A DNA stretch of 64,000 nucleotides, from the NCBI GenBank assembly GCA_003576905.1, contig QEVG01000010.1, positions 1 through 64,000 of the forward strand, in the 5' to 3' direction. Under the pieces are notes generated by a model. That model searched no databases. It saw only the letters and a program-made list of their open reading frames with translations, and was not told the origin of the DNA. This DNA comes from Planctomycetota bacterium. GTDB lineage: Bacteria; Planctomycetota; Phycisphaerae; UBA1845; UTPLA1. How positions within the stretch are numbered: position 1 is the first letter of the stretch; every line of letters begins with the position of its first letter. Positions 8,242 through 17,509 of this stretch are shown piece by piece. Both the position numbers and the translations under genes were made by a program.

Positions 8242-9369
8242 ATGAAAATGCATTTACAAACACGGTCGGTTCTTCTTATCCTCATGGGACTATCCATGCA
8301 CGCCTGCACTTCACATGCACAATCGTCCACTGCGACATCTGAATCAGGCGGAACGGACGCACTTCTCGCCAAGTTCAAGGCCGCCGGCCGAAACGCCTCG
8401 GTCACGGTGTTTCCCGCCGGAATCGTCGGGCGGCCGATTCGCCCGGTCGGTGATGTCGTGGCGGCCATGCTGGAACGCGCGGGCATGCCGAACATCCAGA
8501 TCGACGCTCCCGAGTTCTCGCCGCCCCGCGAAGCAGATCTTGCCGCGATCGCCGAAGCCTTCGCCGCGTTTGTGGGTACACACCCTATCTCCACCAATTA
8601 CGCCGTCTATTCGGACTTCCAGGGAACGCGCGAAAAGGGGTTCACCGAGATCCGCACGGTGATCGCAACCCGGGAAGGCCGGGTCGTATGGCAGGATCGC
8701 CAGACTGATGCAGACGCTGACTTCAAGCGCGTTCGCCCGAAGGAACCCATGGAGTGCTGTCTCCTCGTCGTTGAGCGTCTGCGGCCCCTGCTTGGCCTCG
8801 GCGACCCTGCACAAAGCACGGCGCCGGAGGGGCCGATCGCTCAACGCTGGGCGGCCCGGTCGGGTGTTCCGGACAAGGAAGAGATGGGCGCAATGAACAT
8901 TCGCCAGGACCAATTCAGGAAGAGGGCGGCGACGGCGACGCTGCTCGTACTGCCGTCGCGCGTTTCAGGAGAGTATGACGGCACGTGCGCGGCGCACCTC
9001 GCGGCAATGATCAACGAAAAAGGACTCACTCAGGCCAGGGCCTCTGGCTCGGCACCCTCCATTGCGGCCGCGAACGATATGAACGAGCAGAAAGTACTGT
9101 GGGCGATGGCCCGCGGCATGAAGGTGTATGTCACGCAGAGTCGCCCCGACGCCGACTATGTACTTTTCGCGGAGTACCTCGCGGCGCCGGGAAGCGGCGG
9201 ACGGTTGGACGTGCGCGGCGTTCACCTCGCTGTCTGCGATCGCGAAGGGAACTGGGTGATTGTAGACTTCCAGAACAGCCATCACGACGATTTTCGAGCG
9301 GTCCGCCCGGAATCCCGCGAGGACTGCGATCGCCTGGTCGTTCGGCGGCTGGAGAGGCTTTGCAGATGA
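8242..9369 (+). CDS. Lipoprotein of unknown function in a TetR unit
   Basis: This 375-residue protein starts with a lipoprotein signal (LILMGLSMHAC) and should be membrane-anchored outside the cytoplasm. GGAG seven bases upstream supports the ATG at 8242. The body holds two similar halves, each with a V-x-VFPA or LLVLPSRV strand, a conserved loop and an ending of the form DFKRVRPKEPMECCLLVVERLRPL or DFRAVRPESREDCDRLVVRRLERL. This suggests an internal duplication of a roughly 150-residue domain. I do not recognise the domain. The gene follows a TetR regulator and has its own candidate operator, so it is probably induced by a small molecule or stress. Confidence 0.75.
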   Translation: MKMHLQTRSVLLILMGLSMHACTSHAQSSTATSESGGTDALLAKFKAAGRNASVTVFPAGIVGRPIRPVGDVVAAMLERAGMPNIQIDAPEFSPPREADLAAIAEAFAAFVGTHPISTNYAVYSDFQGTREKGFTEIRTVIATREGRVVWQDRQTDADADFKRVRPKEPMECCLLVVERLRPLLGLGDPAQSTAPEGPIAQRWAARSGVPDKEEMGAMNIRQDQFRKRAATATLLVLPSRVSGEYDGTCAAHLAAMINEKGLTQARASGSAPSIAAANDMNEQKVLWAMARGMKVYVTQSRPDADYVLFAEYLAAPGSGGRLDVRGVHLAVCDREGNWVIVDFQNSHHDDFRAVRPESREDCDRLVVRRLERLCR

Positions 9370-9650
9370 TGGCCCGACGAGATGGTGATCGGCCACTGAT
9401 CTGTGTCCAGGGGCGAATCCGGCGCGCCACCGCGTGCATCCTGCGGTATCTACCAGCGCGAGAACTCTGACCGAGGAGCAGCCGCATCTCCCAACAGGCC
9501 TTGCGCGGCTTATTGTGCTGTGTGGAAGACAAAAAGAAGCAAGTCCGGCATCCGGCAACATTGACATTGGGCGTCCTGAAATGAGTGCAAATGTCGCTGG
9601 CGACGATAGTTGCCGCGGAATGTCGTGCCGTGGCACTGGCACGGGGAAAC
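9370..9650. other. Intergenic stretch with no recognisable feature
   Basis: Between the lipoprotein gene and tRNA-Lys I see no gene, terminator hairpin or promoter that I can support. Confidence 0.4.
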
Positions 9651-9723
9651 TGGGAGCGCTGGGACTCGAACCCAGGACCCACGGCTTAAAAGGCCGATGC
9701 TCTACCGACTGAGCTACGCTCCC
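9651..9723 (-). tRNA. tRNA-Lys (anticodon TTT)
   Basis: The minus strand folds into a full cloverleaf. The acceptor stem is GGGAGCG/CGCTCCC, the D stem GCTC/GAGC, the anticodon loop CTTTTAA (anticodon TTT) and the T arm CTGGG-TTCGAGT-CCCAG, with discriminator A. The top pair of the anticodon stem (27:43) is a T-T mismatch. No CCA end is encoded, so it must be added after transcription. Confidence 0.96.
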
Positions 9724-9906
9724 GTGAAATGCGGGCGGGGGGCTGCGGCGCGCGAGGCCCCGATGGAAACACGGGGAATTTAGCCGCATATCACACTTCG
9801 GGCAAGCCGGCTGCCGGTCACCCGAGCGCAGGACAGCTCCTCGTCGTGCGATCGCGGCTCGCAGGCAAGCGCCGCTGCAACCCGCGATCGGCCTTAAACG
9901 GTGAAT

Positions 9907-10983
9907 TCATCCATTCGGCGTCGTGGGCTTCCGGACCGGAAGCGAAATCACCTCCGCGGCGAGGCCCTGCGAATCCGATTCGATGGTAAGCGTGGTACCC
10001 GGCCGGGCGAAGCCAGACTTTACGTAGCCGAGCGCAATCGGGCCCGAAAGAGCCACGCTGAAGCATGCACTCGTCACCCGCCCCGCTTCCTTCTCGCCGC
10101 TGCGGAGGAGCGCACCCTTCGCGGGCAGGGCAGGCCTCGGGCCGTACGCGGGCGCCGCCGTACAGGTGGCATCCGCCCCCGGCACGGGTCCGATGCGCAG
10201 TCCGACGAGTTGGCGGGCGAGGATTCCGTGCGAGCGCATGCGCTCAATCACTTCCTGGCCCAGGTAACAACCCTTGTGGTAGCTGATCCCGCGTTCGATC
10301 TGCCCCGTCTCGGGCGGCACCACCTCGTCGTCGATGTCGTCGACAGATGCAGGTATGCCCGCCTCGATCCTCAGGATTTCAAAGACTTCAGGGCCGAGCT
10401 CGGCCATGCCATTCACCTGACACGAATGGGCGACGGTCCCTCGCAACCACGCGGCTTGATCGGCGGGCAAGATTAACTCCGCCCCGGGCAGCCCGGCCAG
10501 GTCATGTCGGATCATGCGCAGATCCGTATGGGCGACGCGCGCGGCGCGGTGCTGCAACTGGGACATCGGCGTGAGGTTTTCAAGCCCCAGCTCTGCGATG
10601 GCGCGCGGCGCGCTCGGTCCGATTACGGCAAGCCGGGCGTGCCGATCGGAAATATCGACAAGGCGCACGTCTTCTGTGATGATGAACCGATCGAGATGTG
10701 CCCGGGCGGAGGCGAAAACGCGGCTGTCCATGTCGAGCCAGATTCGATCTTCCAGCACAAGCATATTGAGATCGAAAACCACGCGGCCCTTGACGTTCAC
10801 GGCGAATGCGTAATTGCCTTCCCCCGGCTGAAGGGTCTTGATTACGTTGGTCACGAGGTTATTGAGCCAGGCGGCGCGGTCGGCGCCCGAAACCTCCAGG
10901 AGCCCGCGGCCCGGGCGCGCGAACCATCCGCCCTGCTTAAGACATGTGCGGTACTGCGAAAGGATCGAATCGTGGACGGTCAT
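9907..10983 (-). CDS. ygfZ: YgfZ/GcvT-like folate-binding protein
   Basis: This 358-residue protein belongs to the YgfZ family, folate-binding proteins that support iron-sulfur cluster enzymes such as MiaB. The diagnostic K-G-C-Y-x-G-Q-E motif is present (HKGCYLGQEVIERM), as is the N-terminal LLEVSGADRAAWLNNLVTNVI segment shared with GcvT. I used the ATG at 10983 because the region upstream looks non-coding and an exact TATAAT lies seven bases before it, which suggests a leaderless message. No glycine-cleavage genes are nearby, in line with YgfZ rather than GcvT. Confidence 0.9.
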   Translation of the reverse strand: MTVHDSILSQYRTCLKQGGWFARPGRGLLEVSGADRAAWLNNLVTNVIKTLQPGEGNYAFAVNVKGRVVFDLNMLVLEDRIWLDMDSRVFASARAHLDRFIITEDVRLVDISDRHARLAVIGPSAPRAIAELGLENLTPMSQLQHRAARVAHTDLRMIRHDLAGLPGAELILPADQAAWLRGTVAHSCQVNGMAELGPEVFEILRIEAGIPASVDDIDDEVVPPETGQIERGISYHKGCYLGQEVIERMRSHGILARQLVGLRIGPVPGADATCTAAPAYGPRPALPAKGALLRSGEKEAGRVTSACFSVALSGPIALGYVKSGFARPGTTLTIESDSQGLAAEVISLPVRKPTTPNG

Positions 10984-10990
10984 CGAGGCG

Positions 10991-10996
10991 ATTATA
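10991..10996 (-). promoter_or_regulatory. TATAAT -10 box seven bases before ygfZ-like ATG
   Basis: The minus strand reads TATAAT, seven bases, ATG. There is no Shine-Dalgarno sequence between them and no good -35 box, so a leaderless transcript is likely. Confidence 0.6.
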
Positions 10997-11122
10997 GGGA
11001 GAGGCGCTGCTGTCCGGCATCCGTCGATCGCGTGCAAAAGGCAACCGCGGCGTATGCCACGAATCCCCGGAAAATCCGCCGCGCGCGATAATTGGGCCCG
11101 ATCAACTCGCGCAGCGAAAAGA

Positions 11123-12088
11123 TCATGGGGCAGACTGAGGTTCGAGTGGCTCCTCGTCCATGGTGGCGCGCACGGGCGGCGCCGAATCGCTCTCCGTCAT
11201 TCGCGGTTCGCCGGTGATGGCCCGTGCCTTGGGCTCATCTTCCGGTTTCAGATGACTGTACTGCTCGTCGGTAAGCTGTTCGACGCGCGTGGCCGAGAAG
11301 CGGACATTGGACTGATTGCCCGCCTCCTCAAGCTCCATAACCTGATGATAAAGCTCGATCGCCCGCGCACGGTCGTGGCGACGGAAATCATACACGACCG
11401 CAGCCTGGAAACGGGCCGGTAGCGCGATCTGGGGATTCATTGCAAATGCCCACTGATAGTACCTGACGGAAAGCTCATCGTCGGGGTCTTCTTCGCGCAG
11501 ATACTCTTTATAAATTTCGCCGCAGTAAAAGGCGCATTCGTCCACCTTGTCGGAGTTCGGATAGTCCCGCAGGACCCGCTTGAACTGGCCCAAGGCCTTT
11601 CGCGCGCGATCCTTGTTCGGCTCCAGCGCGCCCGCGAGCGGGACCGCCGCAACCTGCTTATAAATGTCGTAGGCCTCGTTATAGATCTTGTCGGCTTCCG
11701 GGATCGGGCGCTCGGGCATGACCTCCGCGCGTTGCTCGGCAGGACCCGGGGAGAGGAACGGATAATTCACGACATCTTCAAGCTGAAAGGCGACGCGGCG
11801 ACACCAGTTGGCTCTGACCGTATCGCCGGCATTGAGATAGGCTCGCTGAAGGGCTTTGACTTCGTCAAGATAGACCTGACGCGTCTCCATCATCTTCTCG
11901 ACCATATCCGCGAAGTTGGCCGGCCTTGCCCTTTCGGAGCGGCCCGGTTCGAGATCGTCCGCTGGCGGTGTCACATCAACGACGCTGTAATCGTGTTTGC
12001 GGTCCCATCCCTCGCAACCCGAGATCACGGGGATGCAGGCAAGGACGAAAATGAAACGACCGAGGGGGAAAACGCTCTTGATATGCAT
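11123..12088 (-). CDS. TPR-repeat lipoprotein, BamD-like
   Basis: This 321-residue protein has a lipoprotein signal (FVLACIPVISGC) ending near residue 20. The middle and C-terminal parts contain helical repeats of the tetratricopeptide type (ALGQFKRVLRDYPNSDKVDECAF, then YYQWAFAMNPQIALPARFQAAVVYDF, then RAIELYHQVMELEE). The spacing of a -YPNS- turn between helices resembles outer-membrane assembly lipoproteins such as BamD, but this is only fold similarity. The start at 12088 is chosen because the signal peptide then begins at residue 1, with AGGGA about ten bases upstream. It lies downstream of another lipoprotein gene on the same strand and may be co-transcribed with it. Confidence 0.72.
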   Translation of the reverse strand: MHIKSVFPLGRFIFVLACIPVISGCEGWDRKHDYSVVDVTPPADDLEPGRSERARPANFADMVEKMMETRQVYLDEVKALQRAYLNAGDTVRANWCRRVAFQLEDVVNYPFLSPGPAEQRAEVMPERPIPEADKIYNEAYDIYKQVAAVPLAGALEPNKDRARKALGQFKRVLRDYPNSDKVDECAFYCGEIYKEYLREEDPDDELSVRYYQWAFAMNPQIALPARFQAAVVYDFRRHDRARAIELYHQVMELEEAGNQSNVRFSATRVEQLTDEQYSHLKPEDEPKARAITGEPRMTESDSAPPVRATMDEEPLEPQSAP

Positions 12089-12229
12089 GTGACCAAATCC
12101 CTGGAAACGGGCCGCGGAATCCTCCGCGACCGACCCCGAAGCGCCTCGTCCTGAAGCACGCGTGTATTGCACACTCCGGGCCGATTTCGGTCAAGGGTGA
12201 CCTGGGCGGATGGCCGTGCGGAGATAGAA

Positions 12230-13372
12230 TCAGAGGGCTTTTTTCAGATTCGCGACGGCCTGCTCTTCCAGACGCATCGCCGCCCGAAGCGCCTCGACCT
12301 GTGAATTGCGCATTTCCTGGGGAGGCATGCGGCCCTCGAAGGTGCTCCCGGACGGCACGCCGGGCATGGCATCCAGCAGGAGTCGAACTTCGCGGTCGTA
12401 GAGGTCCGCGGCGGCGGAAATGTGCAACTGGCCGGCCTCGAAATCCTTTTCCACCGAGCGGAGATAGCGCACCGCCGACGCCCGGGCGTCGATCAGACAA
12501 ACATACGTCCAGAAGTTTGCATGGACATAGGCCGGGTCTTCGACGCGTTGGAGCTCCTCACACCATGCCTCAAATGCCCTGGAGCCCTGGGCGTAACAGC
12601 CGACTGGCTCCATCTCAAACAGTGAAATCGCACGACGAATGGCGTCCACGCGCGACTTCTCGCGAACCGGGGGTGACCGGCGCTGGGTCAGAATCACTAC
12701 GGCCGTCGGCCATCCCGTCGCGGGCAAATCCGTGGCCGCCGCCCCACCGTTGTAGGCGCGGCACAGGAACATCGTGTCCGAACGGTAGCCCGTGATGATA
12801 CCCCAGTCCTCCGGCGGCATGACATTCGCTGCCAAGACGGGAATGCCGTTGTCGATGCTGCGGCGGACCGCCCTGTTGAGCGCGTCGGCCTCGGCAAGAT
12901 CGTCTCGGCGCACGATGCGCACTTCGTACTGCCACCCGACTCCGGAGAAGACGTCGTCCAGCCGGCTGTCCCCAACGAGCGGGTCCGAGTTCCCAACGTC
13001 CCACTGCTCGGTGCAGAACTGCATTCGAAAGGCCATGCCGCCTGCCGCCATGAGTTCGTCGTACGTCAACTGTCGCCCCAGAGCGCCCAGCACCAACTCA
13101 AGGCAGTGAATGAAGGTGCAATCCCTGCCGCGGGCGAAACCTACGATGGACCCGACGCCATCAATGCGCACCTCTCCGGAGTCGTCGCGGACCAGAGACG
13201 CGCGCGAGCGCTCGCGCACTGATTGGGCCTCCGGGGCGGGACACCCACCGAGGACAATCAAAGGGGCAATGCAAAGCGCGAAGATGCGCGCGAACGCGCG
13301 CGACCAGCCCCAGGACGCCCGGCCGATCGCCCGATTCGTTGCGGGTTTGCGAATTTGGTGATCGTGGATCAT
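12230..13372 (-). CDS. Lipoprotein with BtrH-like/papain-like domain
   Basis: This 380-residue protein has a long N-terminal signal ending in a lipobox (IVLGGC). The segment DCTFIHCLELVLGALGRQLTYDELMAAGG resembles the N-terminal domain of BtrH-type acyltransferases and of C39-like cysteine proteases, in which a Cys and a His sit early in the fold. WGIITGYRSDTMFLCRAYNGG could be the second half of that domain. The C-terminal third is helical and has no match I recognise. AGGAG about ten bases upstream supports the start. Substrate and reaction are unknown. It lies 30 bases after the TrkH-like gene on the same strand. Confidence 0.62.
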   Translation of the reverse strand: MIHDHQIRKPATNRAIGRASWGWSRAFARIFALCIAPLIVLGGCPAPEAQSVRERSRASLVRDDSGEVRIDGVGSIVGFARGRDCTFIHCLELVLGALGRQLTYDELMAAGGMAFRMQFCTEQWDVGNSDPLVGDSRLDDVFSGVGWQYEVRIVRRDDLAEADALNRAVRRSIDNGIPVLAANVMPPEDWGIITGYRSDTMFLCRAYNGGAAATDLPATGWPTAVVILTQRRSPPVREKSRVDAIRRAISLFEMEPVGCYAQGSRAFEAWCEELQRVEDPAYVHANFWTYVCLIDARASAVRYLRSVEKDFEAGQLHISAAADLYDREVRLLLDAMPGVPSGSTFEGRMPPQEMRNSQVEALRAAMRLEEQAVANLKKAL

Positions 13373-13402
13373 GGCCCCGGCGCTCCTGCGATCATGGACA
13401 GC

Positions 13403-15154
13403 TTACTTTGGTTGTGCGTCTTGCGGGAAGCCCTGAGCCGTCAATCGCACGAGGGCACTCGACATCCGAAGCCACAGGAACATGGGGAGGACGCGACCGG
13501 CCAGCATTGACAGCATCATGACGATCTTGCCCAGCCCGGTCAAATGAAGGGCAAGTCCGGTGGAAAGCCCGACGTTTGACACCGCGGCGACGGAATCAAA
13601 CACGACTTCGTACTTCGTCCCGTCGGTCGTCGATGCAAGGAGCCACGCTGAAGCGATCTGAAGTGCGGCACATGCCAGCACGATTAACAGGGCGGACCGC
13701 AAGATCACACGGCGGGCCGCGTGCCCTCCTGGGTGTTGAGTCCACGCCAACCGCGCACTGAAGAGCGAAATCAGGATCAGAAGGATTGTTGAATTTCTCA
13801 TTCCGCTGGCAGTCCCGGCGATTGAGCCGCCCACTGCCATGAGCCCCAGTATCAGCGCGTAGCCCGGCCACGAAATAGCGCCCTCGGACAGAGGCAGGCT
13901 CTGCAATCCGGCAGATCGCAGCGTCGCGGCCACAAAAACGGCCATCGTCCAGCGGGTCTGATGCGGCATCGGGTCGCGAATCGAGACGCGGCCCGACCCG
14001 AAATCGAGCGGACGATCCGGCACGAGGACGTCCGGCAGAAAGCGCGGCGTCTCGATTACAAAGAGCGCGCCGGCGGAAAGGATGAGGAGGAACAAGGCAG
14101 CCCACACTTCGAATTGCGGCAGTCTCTTCCAGGCGGGGACGCCAAGCCGGTGCGGGTCGTTTCCTCGCTCGGCGCGGCGGAGCAGACTGTACATAACGGG
14201 GAGCCCGAGCGACCCGATAATCGCCAGAATCGCCGTGGTCGCAAACACACGCGGCACGGAAAGATAGCGTGCAAGTCCGTCGGCTCGCTGGGTCCAGCCA
14301 GTATTCCAGAACGCGCTTGAGACGTGCAGCAGGCTCCACCAAGTTCGGTCAGTCCTTGTTGGGGTATCCGCGCTGTCCCACGCGGACCAAACGACGGTCG
14401 CCGCGGCGAGTTGAACAGCGACGCATAGCAATAGCAATCTGTTAAGGCCGATGTCGTTCCTCAGAAACGGCCGCACGGCTACCAGCGCCGCCGCGGCCCA
14501 TGCCATGCCGGAGAGCTGTGTCTGAAGAAAGATCACAATCCGACCAAATGCTGAAAAGTCATCGCCGAAGCCGTATGCACTGACGCCGTTGAGGCACGCG
14601 GTGCTAACTGACGTGAAAGCGCAGTTTGCGACGTGCATCCAGAAATTGTGCCGGTAGTCCGGCACGCCCGGGAGCGTCGCAAGAGGAAGCGACAATAGCA
14701 CCAAGCAAATCATGCCCAGTCCCAGCCACGATACAAGAATCGCCCGGAAAACCGCCAAGGGCCGGTCCCGGCACCGATCTAGTTTGCGGACCAATAGGAC
14801 GAGCCAATCAACCAGAATGACGCCCGACATGCTGGCGGTAATCGTCACCAGAAAGACGTCCGGAGATTGCCTGACGATCGCGAGAATCAGGCCGCCTAAA
14901 AACGCCGCAAGCGTCAAAGCGCGGTCCTGTCCGCGAAGAATGAGTGCGCCGCGGGCCCGCGAAACCGCCGCAAACAGCCAACTGACGATGGCAGGCGCTT
15001 GGAGCGCCATCGCAAGCCCGGGAGGGCCGAAATAGCGCCCGGATGCGTCGCGGGCAAGACATGCACCCGCCGCCACAAAGCACAGCCACACGAGCCACGC
15101 GGGTCGGCGACAATCGGTCGGATTCAGATCAGGATACGGGCCGGCCGGCGCCAT
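13403..15154 (-). CDS. Divergent TrkH/KtrB-family cation channel subunit
   Basis: This 583-residue protein has about ten or more membrane segments. Four degenerate pore-loop repeats can be matched to the TrkH/KtrB pattern: AFTSVSTACLNGVS, HVSSAFWNTGWT, VGGSIAGTASGMRN and DSVAAVSNVGLSTG. These loops line the potassium path in known family members. Loops 1 to 3 deviate strongly, for example SIAGTASG where GSTAGG is usual, so ion selectivity is uncertain. No TrkA or KtrA gating subunit is encoded in the window. The start is uncertain: an in-frame ATG at 15229 would add 25 basic residues, and neither start has a clear ribosome site. Confidence 0.7.
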   Translation of the reverse strand: MAPAGPYPDLNPTDCRRPAWLVWLCFVAAGACLARDASGRYFGPPGLAMALQAPAIVSWLFAAVSRARGALILRGQDRALTLAAFLGGLILAIVRQSPDVFLVTITASMSGVILVDWLVLLVRKLDRCRDRPLAVFRAILVSWLGLGMICLVLLSLPLATLPGVPDYRHNFWMHVANCAFTSVSTACLNGVSAYGFGDDFSAFGRIVIFLQTQLSGMAWAAAALVAVRPFLRNDIGLNRLLLLCVAVQLAAATVVWSAWDSADTPTRTDRTWWSLLHVSSAFWNTGWTQRADGLARYLSVPRVFATTAILAIIGSLGLPVMYSLLRRAERGNDPHRLGVPAWKRLPQFEVWAALFLLILSAGALFVIETPRFLPDVLVPDRPLDFGSGRVSIRDPMPHQTRWTMAVFVAATLRSAGLQSLPLSEGAISWPGYALILGLMAVGGSIAGTASGMRNSTILLILISLFSARLAWTQHPGGHAARRVILRSALLIVLACAALQIASAWLLASTTDGTKYEVVFDSVAAVSNVGLSTGLALHLTGLGKIVMMLSMLAGRVLPMFLWLRMSSALVRLTAQGFPQDAQPK

Positions 15155-15360
15155 GGGCGGGGAAACTAGCCTAGAAAACGCCGGTTGACAACCGGTCGCC
15201 AGCGATAACTTCGGCACGCGACGCGACACCCGGATTCGACGCGTATAATCTCGTCGCTGACAGGGGCAGAGTTCTTGTGGAGTGATGTATCAAGCTTGCC
15301 CCGCTTGTGACGCACTGGATCGCCGGCCGAGTCAAAGTACGCGTTCCACGGTCCCGCCTC

Positions 15361-15813
15361 ATGGTTGAAATACTCACGATCGCGTTCATCGCAATTGTGG
15401 CGTGCGTCGTCGTCTGGGTCCTGCTTGCGACGGCCACGCGCGTCCGCGCGTGCAAGCCAATGTACACGCCCTACAAGGATTACTTCCTGCGACTCGGCCG
15501 CTGCGCGCCGCATTCGCCCTGCCCATGCGGGAGCGGTCGGAACTACGGCCCATGTTGCCGACCCCGCGATGTCACGGCGCTGCGCGCGGCGCTCATCGAC
15601 CTTCATTGGCGCCGGTGGTCGCATCGATCGTATGCCGGACGCCGCCGGTCCGCTTCGATGGGGCACCGACTTGAGGACCACCGCCTGCCCCGGATCGTAA
15701 TGCCGGACTGGGTGGAGTCGCCTGATCGGTTTGAGTTTCCCGTCTCGGAAGATACGGTCCGAAGCTGGAATCCCTGCGGATCAGCGGTCGTACATGAGTC
15801 CGACGCCAATTGA
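15361..15813 (+). CDS. Membrane-anchored SEC-C zinc-binding protein
   Basis: This 150-residue protein has one N-terminal membrane segment (IAFIAIVACVVVWVLLATA) followed by a SEC-C motif, CPCGSGRNYGPCC, at about residues 56-68. In SecA and many small proteins this motif binds zinc. Joining it to a membrane anchor is unusual. A C-terminal region of about 80 residues has no match I know. An upstream in-frame start at 15307 is possible. A TATAAT at 15244-15249 may be its -10 box. The gene converges with the PGPGW gene. Confidence 0.7.
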   Translation: MVEILTIAFIAIVACVVVWVLLATATRVRACKPMYTPYKDYFLRLGRCAPHSPCPCGSGRNYGPCCRPRDVTALRAALIDLHWRRWSHRSYAGRRRSASMGHRLEDHRLPRIVMPDWVESPDRFEFPVSEDTVRSWNPCGSAVVHESDAN

Positions 15814-15841
15814 AGTCGACCGCGGCCAGGCAGAAGCTCGG

Positions 15842-16177
15842 TCATGGCGGCGGCTTCGAAGAGGCCGAGGGCGGCGCAGTTGTCCCTGGAGAGCCTGAAG
15901 CTGTGCCATTCGCGGCGGAATGTGGCGAATCCGCACCTGTCGCCGGCGCCGGCACTTTCTTTGCGCCAGTGAACTTGGTTACGAGGTCCTGCGCCGAGGC
16001 CTTCACCCTCCGAAGCAGCCGACGGGCCCAGATAAACTCGGTCGCGAGTATCGCCAATCCAAGAAACGTCAGCGGAATACCGGGGACGACGGGCAAAACA
16101 TATCCGACAATGCTCAACAAGAGTACCGTAACGCCGATTACCGCGATGACAATGCGCTTTGCGGTCTTGTAGAGCAT
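15842..16177 (-). CDS. PGPGW-family small membrane protein
   Basis: This 111-residue protein has two membrane segments joined by a V-P-G-I-P-L turn (VLPVVPGIPLTFLGLAILATEF), typical of the PGPGW transmembrane family, whose function is unknown. The C-terminal 35 residues are a soluble tail rich in Pro, Ala and Ser. It starts nine bases after the stop of terC on the same strand and is very likely in its operon. Confidence 0.75.
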   Translation of the reverse strand: MLYKTAKRIVIAVIGVTVLLLSIVGYVLPVVPGIPLTFLGLAILATEFIWARRLLRRVKASAQDLVTKFTGAKKVPAPATGADSPHSAANGTASGSPGTTAPPSASSKPPP

Positions 16178-16185
16178 ACGTTCTT

Positions 16186-17172
16186 TTACCCGCCCGATTC
16201 GGTCGCGCCGCGGGCCGAGGCGCGGCTCGACACAACGATCGAGGTGACGATTCCTGAGGAGAGGATTCCGGCAATGACCCCGAGGGAAATGGGCGTGGGA
16301 ATGGCATAATGTCCGGAGACGAGCATCTTGATGCCGACATAGACCAGCACGAGCATCAGGCTGACCTTGAGATATCGGAACTTGTCCATGACGGCGGCAA
16401 GGGCGAAGTACAAAGCCCGCAGCCCGAGGATCGCAAACACGTTGGATGTAAAGACAATAAACGGATCGGTCGTGATTGCAAAAATCGCCGGGATGGAGTC
16501 AATGGCGAACATCACGTCGGTGCTTTCAACGACAAGGAGAACCAGGAAGAGCGGCGTGACGGCCCGCTTTTCATCGACCCGCGTGAAAAACTTCTGCCCC
16601 ACAAAGTCGGAAGTGACCGGATAGAATCGTCGCGCCAGACGCACGAGCGGATTGCGATCCGGCTCGATTTTTTCTTCCTTGCTCATGAGCATCTTGACGG
16701 CGGTAAGAATGAGCAAGACGCCGAAAACATAAATGATCCAGTGAAACTGCCGGATGAGCGCCGTGCCTGCGCCGATCATCGTTCCGCGCATGATGAGCGC
16801 CCCGAGAATGCCCCAGAAGAGCACGCGATGCTGGTAGATCGCCGGCACGGAAAAGTATTTAAAGATGATGGCAATCACAAAGATGTTGTCGAGGCTCAGG
16901 GACTTCTCGACGACATAGCCCGTGAAGTACTTCACCGCGGCGTCCTTTCCCTCCAAAGGCTCGCCGACGTCCCGGCCGATCCCCAGCCAGTGATGCTCAT
17001 ACATGTAATAGACGACCACGTTGAACATGAGGGCAATGACGATCCAGAAACAGGTCCAGAAAAGGGCCTCGCGCGTCCCGATGACATGGGCCTTGCGATT
17101 GAACACCCCGAGATCCAGGGCAAGAAGGCCAAGCACGATTACGATAAAGCCAACCCACAGCCAGAGGGTCAT
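16186..17172 (-). CDS. TerC/Alx-family integral membrane protein
   Basis: This 328-residue protein has eight or nine membrane segments and the TerC hallmarks: an early ALDLGVFN acid, ESTDVMFAIDSIPAIFAI with its acidic pair, and SLDNIFVIAIIFKYF. Family members such as Alx and MeeF/MeeY export manganese, partly to metalate secreted enzymes, so metal efflux is the best guess. I chose the ATG at 17172, preceded by GAGG, because 37 extra upstream residues in the longer frame look non-native. I looked for a manganese riboswitch upstream and found none. The PGPGW gene follows directly. Confidence 0.86.
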   Translation of the reverse strand: MTLWLWVGFIVIVLGLLALDLGVFNRKAHVIGTREALFWTCFWIVIALMFNVVVYYMYEHHWLGIGRDVGEPLEGKDAAVKYFTGYVVEKSLSLDNIFVIAIIFKYFSVPAIYQHRVLFWGILGALIMRGTMIGAGTALIRQFHWIIYVFGVLLILTAVKMLMSKEEKIEPDRNPLVRLARRFYPVTSDFVGQKFFTRVDEKRAVTPLFLVLLVVESTDVMFAIDSIPAIFAITTDPFIVFTSNVFAILGLRALYFALAAVMDKFRYLKVSLMLVLVYVGIKMLVSGHYAIPTPISLGVIAGILSSGIVTSIVVSSRASARGATESGG

Positions 17173-17509
17173 AGAGTCCTCGTCGAGCGGCACCGGCGCG
17201 GCGCGCAATCGGCGGGAGTATAGCGGCCCGCAGGGGGAAAGCACGCATGCGCGGCCCCGCATTAGGATTGCGCGCCGGTACAATCTGAACCTGAACTAAC
17301 CCGCGGTCGGCCGGTGCCACATCATGCCGAACCTTTGCGCGGAAACGTGTCCGAAGTGAAATCGATTCCGCCGGCCTCCGCCCGTGCTGGTCCGGCGATG
17401 CGCCGGCCGCGCAGGACAATGCCCGGATGGCTCGCGCCGGCATGATTCACGCGCTTGCTTCGGTCTTTCCGATGAATCAGGTGAGGATTTTCGAGCCGAG
17501 GGATGCTGA
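17173..17509. other. Intergenic region between terC and the NCS1 permease
   Basis: This divergent intergenic region holds a TATACT on the minus strand near 17218, which could be the terC -10 box. I see no clear -35 box, terminator or riboswitch. Confidence 0.35.

Noticed and set aside
9629-9650. TGGCAC-TGGCAC motif as a second sigma-54 site
   Set aside because: No TTGC follows at the needed spacing. The same holds for TGGCAC at about 27947 and 35503.
17173-17300. Manganese (yybP-ykoY) riboswitch before terC
   Set aside because: The conserved GGGGAGUA-type segments of that riboswitch are missing.
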